From Clavelina lepadiformis (Eukaryota > Chordata > Ascidiacea > Aplousobranchia > Clavelinidae), in NCBI RefSeq assembly GCF_947623445.1, contig NC_135247.1:4528501-4592500 (forward strand): DNA of 64,000 nt, written 5' to 3'. Below are positions 46,402-56,459 of this stretch, piece by piece; the first letter of the stretch is position 1; each line of letters starts with the position of its first letter. The position numbers were made by a program, and so were the translations under genes. The notes under the pieces were generated by a model. That model was not told the origin of the DNA, did not search any database, and saw only the letters and a program-made list of their open reading frames with translations.

Positions 46402-47088
46402 TGCCTTCAAATATGTCATATTCTGCAAGGCAGTATATATATACACACATCTGAAACCTGGCAAAACCTGGCCATTTAACGCAAAAAGCACACTGCAGAA
46501 CTATATACAATAGCAAACTCCAGACCTGTACAGCTGTACATACCAGAGCAGCTTTTAATTGCTTTGCGTGTCATGATAGTCTGGATACATTGTGTTTATT
46601 TGTGTAATTGATATTTCGAGTCAAGAAAAGTCGTCTTGATTTTTGGACAGTGTGCCCTATGGCTATATAGGTTCAAGAAGTAACTTTGCTAGCTGGGCGC
46701 TGTCGGTAGCCAACGTCGCTTTTGGCGGAATGAAGACAACGCTTTCACTCATCGTGTGGAATCCACCGATTGGCGCTACTTTACGTATTTACTGACATTT
46801 GAACGATTGTTTGTTACCCGCACTTCATCTAATTGACACGTTTTTGAAGTTATCAAGAAAAAAACCACTTTTGTTTTGGGACTCTGGGTGAAAAACTGCC
46901 CAGTTGGGCAGGCATTATAAGATGAGGGAGTGTGACGAAATGACGTCACATTTCACATGTTATAGTTATTTATTATTTTTATTTCTTATTTACCAATTTT
47001 TCTATATATATGATAATTGTTTTACGCTGTTTTGAGTTTAAATTATATTAGTTATTATTTCTTATTGTCTCACACTTCGCACCTGTAG

Positions 47089-47319
47089 TCTTTATCGGTA
47101 TAGTCCTATAATAAGCCGTATCATAAGCCCCATATACACTAACAATATAAGAACAACAAATCAAATAACAAAAGCGGAAAGAATGCTTAAAGAACATACA
47201 GAAGGGATTACGACAGTAGAAAATAATGTTCATATTGCTGGTCGTGATTATAAACAACCTGTTATGTCGCACAGGCAGCAATTATGGAAAAAATGTATAG
47301 AGGAAAAAGAATCATTTTG
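47089..47319 (+). CDS. Orphan exon-like segment, unknown function (about 76 codons)
   Basis: A long pyrimidine tract ending CACCTGTAG precedes the segment and TTTTG|GTAAGT ends it. The open frame encodes KAERMLKEHTEGITTVENNV then HIAGRDYKQPVMSHRQQLWK and KCIEEKESFW, hydrophilic and protein-like. A weakly similar stretch (HTEEGKQDIRTQELRSSLWK) occurs downstream near 47560-47630 with stops around it. It may be part of a decayed or dispersed gene. I do not recognise the family; it lies between SULT-1 and a SULT relic and is not SULT-like. Confidence 0.35.
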
Positions 47320-47896
47320 GTAAGTCAGATTGCTGCTACCCCATGCAAACAGTGATCTTCACAGGTGCAGTTATCGCTATGGGTTCAGCAATGATTGCTT
47401 TAAAATCAATAAGTTGTAGGCAATGACGTCGCACTCTGTTTACAAAACTTTGAACGATGTCAAAAATATTGCTAACATGGTCAAAATAAGCATTGTACGG
47501 TGTAAGCATAACAAATGACGCGGAAAAACTTAAATGACTAAACCTTTACGTCCATACTGAAGAAGGAAAGCAAGATATTAGGACGCAAGAGCTTAGAAGT
47601 AGTTTATGGAAACACTGTTACATTTACAGCAAATGGCGAAAACCGGGACAAACTTGTCTATACTTGCAAGAAGCTTTTTTCCTAACATGAAAATAAAATC
47701 TGTGTTTATATCAGCTCTGGATACAGACTACGAGGACCAGTAGGCATCAGTATAGAAAACGCTATGGGTAGAAAATCTTTCTAAAATTGTATATTGATAT
47801 TTATTTCGCATCATTTGCTCCATTGTCATACAAATGTTAAAGTTTGTATAAGTTATTTTAGTTCTTAATGGAATTCCTAATAATTCTTTATTATAG

Positions 47897-47970
47897 CAAA
47901 TTCAAAATTCCGTTACAATGACGAATCATCGAAAGCCACTTGCCAATCGAACGAATAACTATAAAAACTA
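47897..47970 (+). pseudogene. Relic of SULT exon 3
   Basis: After a retained TTTATTATAG acceptor, the sequence CCGTTACAATGACGAATCAT closely follows SULT-2 exon 3 (CCGTTACAACGACGAATCAT at about 50168), then AGCCACTTGCCAATCGAACG against AGCCATTTGCCAGCCGAACT. An in-frame stop and deletions are present. No flanking SULT exons remain, so this is an isolated exon relic of another duplicate. Confidence 0.75.
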
Positions 47971-49061
47971 AATGTTTGTCTGGCTAATTTTATGCTGTCA
48001 GATGAAGTTTGATGGTTTGGTGAAGTGGAAATAATCAAGATTTAACGTTGACTATGTAATTTCAACTGCACGGCCATGCATAACATCCATTCATTTATTC
48101 ATTGAATCGATCCTGCGTCCTTGAAGCAAATGTGACGATTTTAAAGCTACATTCAACTTTGATAACATCAGCATGCAATTTTAGTTCTGCAATGGCTGCT
48201 AAGTGTGCTCGCTTAAACAGTACCAAATTACCTATATTGTCCAACATGAAGCTGCATATATGTTTGAATATTTTACATCGTGATGTAATGTTTAACAACT
48301 ACTACAGCTTAGGAGAAAAAACTATGTTATTTTTATTACGTCACAACTTACTCGGAAAATGGGCGTTAGACCCATGTTATGATTTGAAAATATGACGTAC
48401 GAGGTATAATTATAAGAATGTGGCTGTTATTAACAAAACTCAGCAGTGTAGACCACGCTCAAAGTAGGGGAAAGGTCACTACACGTGACTATAAGGCAAC
48501 ATGTGACTTGCGCAGTTGTTTTTCTAAGAAGTTAAACTTCACTACATTTCGTCAGTTCAGTTCCCAAAAATATTTCTTAAAGCTACGTCAGCCAAAAATT
48601 TAGAAGTGAAGAAGTTACATAACTGTATTAACTACGCATCAAATTATGCCTTGCCGGTACCGCCTCAAACTACAATAAAACTCACATGTGAGAACAAATA
48701 CGAGTTTTGATCAAATGGTGCGCAAAATTTCTACAATGGTGGAAAAAATCGTAGTTTTGTTAACCTAATATTATAATCACTCGGCTATTAGCAGCAAAAT
48801 GCTTTCCACTGAAAATTTTTATATGGTAAGACCACATTTTTCGTATACCGTGCGCGAAATAAGTTATTTTTTAGCAAATACAGTATGATGACAAAAAGTA
48901 AGCCTGTATTTTATTGTCAATCATCGCTTTGAAGCAATATTATCGTTTTAGCTGGATAAGGATCCCAAACATATGCTATTCGCCAAAAAGTATCCAAAAG
49001 TGTAAATATTTTAAAAACTATTCATTTGTCGGTGGCAGTACACAAGGAGAATGATTATGTA

Positions 49062-49236
49062 AAACGCGTGGAGGCAAATTGTAGGGGAAAGGTTAAAATT
49101 ACGTTGAGCAATTCGAATGACTACGCTTAATCGACAAGAAGTAGGTAAAAGGTCGCGGTATAGTTATAGAATAAATTGAAAGAATCTAGCGCCATTCAAA
49201 ATAAGCGTGTGATTCGCTTAAAAAGAGAAACGCCCT
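49062..49236 (+). repeat. 180-bp tandem duplication, copy 1
   Basis: Begins AAACGCGTGGAGGCAAATTG and ends near AGAGAAACG/CCCT. About 90% identical by eye to the block starting at 49242. Both contain AAGGTTAAAATTACGTTGAG and ATAAGCGTGTGATTCGCTTA. Confidence 0.9.
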
Positions 49237-49241
49237 GGAAG

Positions 49242-49416
49242 AAACGCGTGGAGGTAAAATGTAGGGGGAAGGTTAAAATTACGTTGAGCAACTCGAATGA
49301 CTAAGCTTAATCGACAAAAAGTAGGTAAAAGGTCGCGGTATTGTAGTAGAATAGGTTGAGAGAGTCTATTGCCATTCAAAATAAGCGTGTGATTCGCTTA
49401 AAAAGAAAAACGCCCT
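49242..49416 (+). repeat. 180-bp tandem duplication, copy 2
   Basis: The second unit of the direct repeat, starting exactly 180 bp after copy 1 and ending CGCCCT. It lies 250 bp upstream of the SULT-2 start codon, so it could fall in that gene's promoter. Confidence 0.9.
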
Positions 49417-49669
49417 ATCTGTATAAACAAGTCCATTTTACGCGCAAAATCAGCAGCCTCGCTACCATAAACTTTCCAAAGACGTTGGTTGGTGGCTGGT
49501 AGTAGGTCTGACGCAGCAGGTCGAGGCTGATAATGCTTTGTTTACGATGGAAACACTTGTTTCAAACTTTTAGCGTATTTGAACTTCTTGTTGGTCTAAC
49601 AGTGTATTAATTGTGTTAATTAACAGTGTGTTATTAAGTCAGTAAGAATTCTTATACCAGCAAGGAACA

Positions 49670-51351
49670 ATGGAGCAAATGTTAAATATGTTACCACCCG
49701 AAATGCAAGTTCTCATGAAGCAAATATCACTGACAGATTTTCCACAAAATCCGAAATCTAAGTCATACAAAGGCCACAACTTCATCCCTATGTTTTCACC
49801 AGAAGTGGCAGAATATGCCTATGATAAGATGTCAGTCAAGGAAGGTGACGTGTATATCGTCTCATATCCCAAAACAGGTTGGTTGTTTGATTTGTACATT
49901 ATTTTAATATACTGTAAACATTACTGCGGTTGCTTATCTTATTCAATATTCCAGGTACAAACTGGACATACGAGATTATCCGACAAATGCTATACAGAGA
50001 CTCTATGAGCGAGGAACTGTCCAAACGAATACCGCTGCAGCTGGGAGTCATTGAAATGGAACCTTGTAAGTTATGGTCATGAATAATTCCAGTGATTTTG
50101 CAGGTGAATTTATTTTTGTATTTCCTGTCCTTATAATAGGCGAAAAGTTTGCACTTCTGGATAAACTTCCGTTACAACGACGAATCATGGGAAGCCATTT
50201 GCCAGCCGAACTCGTAAACGTTGATAGAATAACCAAAGCAAACGCAAAGGTTCGTTGTTGTAATTTTTACACGTTCTTGGAAACAGTCGGTAGTTTATTT
50301 TTCACTCCCACACTTTCTGGTTAATAGATTGTGTACGTTTATCGCAATCCGAAGGATCAAATCGTATCTTGGTTAAAGTTTGCATCGAAATTGCCTGTAG
50401 TTAATGAAGAACCGATGAAATCCATGCTTAACTCGGGATGGGACAAATACTTTGAACATGTTGTTGCAGGTATATCAATTTCAATGTGTGTATATATAGG
50501 CTATATAACCGATCTGCTGAATAATTTTAACGATTAACTGCTATTTGCACATTTTGATTACCATCAAACACGGGTTGTAAGCGAACGTACTTGCAGGTGA
50601 TTTTCCAATGAACATGAAACCAGGCCAATGGTATCCAGACCACATACTTGGATGGTACAAACACCGCGACAATAAAAATGTTCATTTTGCCTGCTTTGAG
50701 GAGATGAAACAAGTAAATTAACCCAAACCTACGTTCCAATATTTACTTTTAAATATGAGCAGCAGTTATTAATCTGAAAATAGGTTATATTGTGTATAAC
50801 GCTTTTTTCACATAAAAGGATCTGCCAAGAGAAATAAAAAAGCTAGCTGACTTTCTGGACGTTTCTTTGTCAAACGACGAAGTGGACAAAATCACCGAAG
50901 CGTGCACTTTTGCAAACATGAAGAAAAACATTGCCACAGATGGTTCTAATAGAAGTAAAATATTGGATATCAACATGAGAAAAGGTGAAATTGATAAGTT
51001 ACTTCTGTAGATATTACGTTTGTTGCCAGTCTTAATTGTATATTGCGTTACCAACAGTCAGATCACAAAATGATATCAAACGTATATAATATAGGCTCAA
51101 AAGTATACTATATGTATATGGTGATGGTATATGAAACCTTTTTATGTAAAGCCACCGTCAAATATGTTTATACGAAACAACACTACAAGCTTAAAATATA
51201 TATCTTTATGCTGTACGGGATCAACGTATTTCTGTCTCTCACAGGAGAAGTTGGTGGTTGGAAAAATTACTTCACGGTTGCGCAATCGGAACGAGTTGAC
51301 ACGCTATTCAAAGAAAAGCTGGCAGAAACCGATATTAGATTTACGTATTAG
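49670..51351 (+). CDS. Cytosolic sulfotransferase, SULT-2 (7 exons, 319 aa)
   Basis: A compact gene with exons 49670-49877, 49955-50065, 50140-50249, 50328-50469, 50597-50712, 50819-50984 and 51245-51351; the stop is TAG. Motifs: SYPKTGTNW (phosphosulfate loop), MGSHLPAEL with the catalytic His, YRNPKDQIVSWLKF (3'-phosphate binding), WDKYFEHV, and MRKGEVGGWKNYFTVAQSE (second PAPS/dimer region). All expected PAPS residues are present and no lesion is visible, so it is probably active. Exon lengths match SULT-1 and SULT-4, showing common origin by duplication. An acceptor-like CTTATACCAG ends 9 nt before the ATG with no intron donor in view, which could be a spliced-leader addition site. AATAAA lies at 51592-51597. 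Confidence 0.94.
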
Positions 51352-51591
51352 CCTATTGCCACAATATATTTTCTCAATGTAACGTTTTTCACAACTGGCC
51401 ACAGTAGATTTTCTTGAATGTTTACGGATGTATGTGTTATTGTCTTCCGTGTTGTATCGTGAATAGTTTGAAGCCTATGCTGTACAATACTACCTGTAGA
51501 AGTTTTTGCTAGTAACCAGCTCGCCCGTTTCTCACGGTGTAAAATGCTATACGTTTTTATCGCGTTTACATTTTCTTATTTCGTTTGAGCA

Positions 51592-51597
51592 AATAAA
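51592..51597 (+). other. Poly(A) signal of SULT-2
   Basis: AATAAA, 240 nt after the SULT-2 stop codon. Confidence 0.55.
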
Positions 51598-52261
51598 AGA
51601 CCTTATCAGTTTCTAGACGGGAACTCAATAAGAGTACTCAATAGCAGCATATAATACCACCGGAGATACATGAAGCAAGCATACGATGTCAGACGTAGCA
51701 GAATTTAAAATGAACGTTGTTTGCATTGGTTCGCATTGTGTATGACATAAGCCAAGGACCAAGGCAAAGCTGAAATGTGGTGGAAGTGCGAGCACGCTTG
51801 CATGTACCTAATCGTTCTTGACAAACACCTTGGGTAGTGCCCAATGTGCATGTGCAAGCATAAGGAAATACGTTCGAACGTGCTGTGATAATTAATAGTA
51901 TAAGTTAACGGTGGGCAAACTACGGCTGGCCGACATGTTTTTAGTGGCGTTTCTAGCTAAATAGTAATATCCATTATTGTTCGTTATCCATCAATTGTTT
52001 ACCGTATTTGCATTGACACTACTGATTTTGCGGCTCGCTAGTGTTTGTAGTTATCCACAAGTTACTCTTTTATTGAACAAGTTTGCCCACCTCTGGTATA
52101 AGTGATATATTCTCTGACACCATGTAATACTAATAAACCAGAAATCTTTACGGTTGTTACTTATTAGTGGTTCTACGGCTTATCAGTTAAACGATCCGTT
52201 CACACCAAGCTCTCACGTAGAATGATCAAATACATTTGGTCAACCATGGCAGTATCATTGA

Positions 52262-53622
52262 AGAGGAAAGAAGTTGTAAGACAAATTTTATTTCAAGATA
52301 AAGAATCAGATGAAATAACTAGAAGTTTTTCATATTTTTTTACGGTGTTGGGTCGAGGTCCAAGTATGTTATTTTCTTTAATCGGATTTTCATTTCAACC
52401 CAAAAAGCGCACAATTCATTTGGCTGAAACCAATCAGATTAATAGAGTTGCTATACGTCTATAACTTTTTTACGGAAGAATAACCAATAATACCACAAGC
52501 TTATTCAAATTAAAGAATATTGGCAACAGGTGATAAATACAAGATTTGGGAGAGATTGCCATTGTCACGGCGGTTGTTTTACACATATTTACCGCATCAG
52601 CTGATGAATTTAGAGAAACTCAAAAGAGTAGGCGCAAAAGTAATAATTCTGTTTTGGTTGCTTGGTCCGGAATTAATTTACGTAATTTAGAAACCATACG
52701 TCAAACATAAATAATCATATGTTTGTTTGGTGTAGATTGTGTACGTTTTTCGTAACCCGAAAGACCAAATCCTGTCGTGGTATAAATATAGCCAAAAACT
52801 TCCATGGGCAAAGCATGAACCAATGAAATCTATGATTGGACTTGGATGGAACAAATTTTAAGAACATTGCATTAAAGGTATGTGTTTATACTTATATACC
52901 TTTCTCAACTTGTAGTTACGTTGATATAATTCTAACAATGCACCTTATTTCAAGGACACTTTCCACAAAAACACCAAGCCTGGTGAAAAGTATCCTGAGC
53001 ACATACTGGAGTGGTACAAACAGAAAGACCATGTTGAGATTTACTTTGTTTCTTATGAAGACATAAAGAAAGTAAAGACTTATGAGTATCAGTTACAATA
53101 TACTGTACATAGAAGAGGCGAGGGCGAGGCCCTTTTCATCCAACAATTATCATGGCTCTTTTTGTATTAAATTTAAGATTTTATATATAGCTTTTCCTAT
53201 AACTATTGCAATTTTCCTATAGGATTTAACAAACGAAGTAAACAATTTAAGCGATTTCCTTGATGTTTCCCTTACACAAGATGCGGCAAGAAAAATTGCC
53301 GAGAATTGTACTTTCAAGACCATGAAAAAACGCGTTCTTTCTACAACAACACAACGATCGTTGATCGTTGTGTTGTTGATCGTTGATCGTTGTGTTGTTG
53401 ATCGTTGATCGTTGCAGATATCATGGAGAAAGGTATCGATAGAAATGTTTCAAAAAAATCTAAAAACGAAACGAAAAATTGCAAAAAGTTTAGTTTTTTT
53501 ATGATTAAGGTGAGGTTGGTGGTTGGAAAAGTTATTTCACTGCAGCACAATCTCAACAAATCGATGACATCATTGAGAAGAAATTGGCGACAACACAAAT
53601 TACTTTCAAGTACACTTTATAA
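52262..53622 (+). pseudogene. Sulfotransferase pseudogene SULT-3, recent relative of SULT-4
   Basis: Exons 2-7 are recognisable: about 52262-52363, 52530-52639, 52736-52877, 52955-53071, 53223-53432, 53510-53622. Lesions: exon 1 with the PAPS P-loop is missing and exon 2 lacks its GSNWTYE start; the catalytic motif reads TYLP instead of THLP; TAA replaces the Tyr codon at 52859-52861; exon 5 is 117 nt instead of 116 (one extra A in an A-run); exon 6 is 210 nt instead of 166 because of a 44-bp expansion of a 22-bp palindromic repeat. Remaining sequence is very close to SULT-4 (for example WAKHEPMKSMIGLGWNKF), so decay followed a recent duplication. Confidence 0.92.
53342..53415 (+). repeat. 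22-bp palindromic minisatellite inside a SULT-3 exon
   Basis: Units of GATCGTTGATCGTTGTGTTGTT repeat about three times, preceded by their complement ACAACACAACGATC. The expansion accounts exactly for the 44 extra bases (two units) of exon 6 relative to SULT-4. Confidence 0.88.
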
Positions 53623-55340
53623 TGCAAATTAATTTTACTAATAAACTAATAACATTAATAAAACTAATAATAAACATTCACTAATTAATAAGTCCAACAT
53701 TACAAAAACAAAATTTTAATGTTTTGAATTATACGTAGAGCAAGTCACATCGTATGGTGTATTATTTATATTTCGTCATTGCTTATGGGGGTCAAAAATG
53801 TTAACCATTATAATGGACTTTAACAATAACTCTGCGAACAAGCAACGAGCGGAAGAGCGGTAAAACGTCAAGGTCTTAAAACGCGAAAGATTAATAAACC
53901 GTCTCTGTAAAAAAAGAAGCAATGGTTAGCACGGCCGCTAAACCTATCATACACTGTAAATATTCATAATAAGCAGACCACAAAAAAGAGTGATAAAACA
54001 AAGCACACACGTTTTAAATATTTATAATTTCTATATAGATTATATGAATTATTGTCATTGTTTATGGACACTGACCACTGCCTAAGTGTCCATAAACAAT
54101 GACAATAATTCATATAATCACACATCATATGACAAATGACAAACATCATAACAGGCAACCATCACTTTCAAGTTTTAAGCATGAACTGTGTGGAGGAATG
54201 TGTTAAACACAATAAAAAACATGAGCTAGTAGAACTACGCCCAAAGCAAGTCAGACTATAAAAAAATATCAGAACACACCAACACGTAAAACTTCGCGGA
54301 TATTTCTGTAGAAACTAGAATATTTTTGAGATATATAATAAACAAGATTACAAAATCCCGTAGACTGGTCGTTAACGTTTGCTACACATAGTTTAATAGT
54401 GGTAGACGTCAAGATAATTAACCGCTGTAGATTTTCATTTCGTCACCACTTACTTGATAAGTAGTCGTTAGACCCAAGTTATGAAGCTGATTCGAAAATA
54501 TGACGTATACAGTAACGAACATGATGCCAGTGAAATGGCGAGCATACGATTCAATATAAAGGAAATGAAAGTATAGGAAATAAAATAGGCTATTACTGTC
54601 ACCAAATTTCACATTTGCTGATTCTTTGTGTATTAACCATGCTGTTACTGTAGCACTACACTTTGGTATGTTTTTAGACGTATATTTAGATGCATTCCAC
54701 GATGTGTTTTTAGGTGTATGTTAACATGTATTTCACCCATATTGCTGCGGCCATTCTTGTACACAATGTCTGGCTGCGTGTTTGGTATTAATAATTTATC
54801 GATATGCCCCTTGTGACTCCTTTTATTATTTTTAGTAAGTTTTCTAAACACGTTCACGGTTTATGCTTTTACCTACAACTCCATTCCCGAGACATGTTAC
54901 GCTGCCCGAAATTTCTAATCTCACACCTTAATTATAGATGATTACGTTGTGGTTTTGTGGACAAGAGTTTACTATTTTTTCTTCGTTTTGGGTTTGTGTA
55001 AGAAGGACTGATGTTTTTATTGGCGAATAATGAGGAACGATGTTTTTATTGCGCACCATTGAAGAAATAAAAGATCATATTAAAAGTTAGGAGAGCAGAG
55101 AGTGGCTATGTAACTAGCCGTAAGAGCGGGAAGTTTCCTGAACTGGAGAATTTAGCGTGACATTACCATATGTTTTCTTTAACCGGGGTCGACTTAGAAA
55201 CCAGCAGTTTTCCTTTCCTTTCACAGCCGCCACTACTTCTACGAAATACTAAATCGGAAAGGATAGAATCCTAAAAATCGCCAACAGCCTTTTCTTGTTC
55301 TAAATTGTTAGGACTCCGCAAAGGACCATTGGGTCTGTCA
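53623..55340. other. Intergenic region between SULT-3 and the exon 7 relic
   Basis: No supported exon. It contains the 35-bp foldback element and, at about 54465-54520, a segment resembling 48361-48400 (GTTAGACCCA-GTTATGA, GAAAATATGACGTA). Confidence 0.45.
54038..54119. mobile_element. Perfect 35-bp-arm foldback element
   Basis: Arms 54038-54072 and 54085-54119 are exact reverse complements separated by 12 bp (GACCACTGCCTA). The lack of mismatches suggests recent origin or gene-conversion upkeep. It is probably a small foldback MITE; no unambiguous target duplication was seen. Confidence 0.75.
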
Positions 55341-55427
55341 AGGTAGGAACTTTTAGAAAGGAAAAGAATCTATTACACTATGGCACAGTCCGAAAAAATC
55401 CACAACGTACTTGCACGCATAAGTTAG
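55341..55427 (+). pseudogene. Relic of SULT exon 7
   Basis: The frame ending TAG at 55425-55427 encodes YYTMAQSEKIHNVLARIS, matching the C-terminal exon of the SULT copies here (NYFTVAQSERVDTLFKEKL in SULT-2). The preceding GGAGGTTGG-like core is eroded and no other exon is nearby. It is an isolated remnant of another duplicate. Confidence 0.7.
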
Positions 55428-56051
55428 GCTAAGCTGAGCTTGAGAATTGACGCAATGTGATAATTTATCCCGAAATTCTATATAGCCGTGAGTTTAGCGC
55501 GTCATTGCAAGAGTTTGAGATATGTGATTTTGTTGGAATTTCATGAAATAATATAGCCTGTGGCAAACTAATCTCAAATGCAAAATGAAAGGGAACCCCA
55601 TGCGGAATTTTTTGATTAATTGAGTTTTTAATCATTTCTCAGTATAAGAAAACAAACCAAGAAATTAGCTCTTTTTATGCTTTGACGCGCCCTTTATATT
55701 TCCCCCGGTTAAAAATGGGCAGTTTTAACGGAAAAATCAGCAACCTTACAGATAAAGTGCCGTTGCATTTTACTAATAAGATAATTACACATCCTTATTC
55801 CGTGTTTGACAGAAAACGTAAGCTAATATATTCTTTGAAATTCATCTCGTGTTGCGAGCAAGCCGGCGGAAGCTCAGTTCTTCACGTGATGCAATAATAA
55901 TACCGTCACACCACGGTATAGCTGTTGTTTGCATCCACAGCATTTCACTTCGTGTTCGCAGTAAGATAGACGACCAGAACCAACAGTACATCTCGTAATA
56001 ACAGGCAAGGTTCAATATCTGACTTTGGAATAGGGCGGTTTTATACTGAAT

Positions 56052-56105
56052 GGGGCTGTGTTCGGTCTCGAACCGAAGTACTTGAAGTGCAATAACAGCA
56101 GCCCT
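56052..56105 (-). other. tRNA-like fragment (T-arm plus acceptor-like pairing)
   Basis: On the minus strand a 5-bp stem TTCGG/CCGAA encloses the 7-nt loop TTCGAGA, exactly the form of a tRNA T-arm with a B-box. The flanks GGGCTG and CAGCCC pair like an acceptor stem. The distance between them is about 20 nt too short for a D-arm plus anticodon arm, so it is not an intact tRNA; it may be a tRNA-derived relic or chance. Confidence 0.3.
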
Positions 56106-56459
56106 GGCAGTGATAACAGACATAACTTTTACACTCCGGTTTGGTCTAGGCTATTCAACACCCATCTCAAGTACCTAACTTTCTGTTTGGTTATTCCAGA
56201 AAAAATTGATTGATTGGTTGATAAGCAAGGAAAAATAGTTTTACCAAATAAGATAATAATAGGCCTACATATCAATAACATCACTCAAATTTTCGGCTGT
56301 TCTAGGACTATTAGCGAGGAAAATATAGAATATTGAACAGTTCAGCTCTACTGTGCAAACAAAATTCGTTGGTATACATACAGTAATAAGCTCCACTAAA
56401 CCACTTGCAGATTGCAATGCTGTTGGTAAGTGTTGTGTGAAATACAGGGAACTGTCGTA

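Noticed and set aside
52222..52464. 80-codon ORF as a separate gene start
   Set aside because: It is exon 2 of the SULT-3 pseudogene read into its intron; the upstream ATG replaces lost coding sequence.
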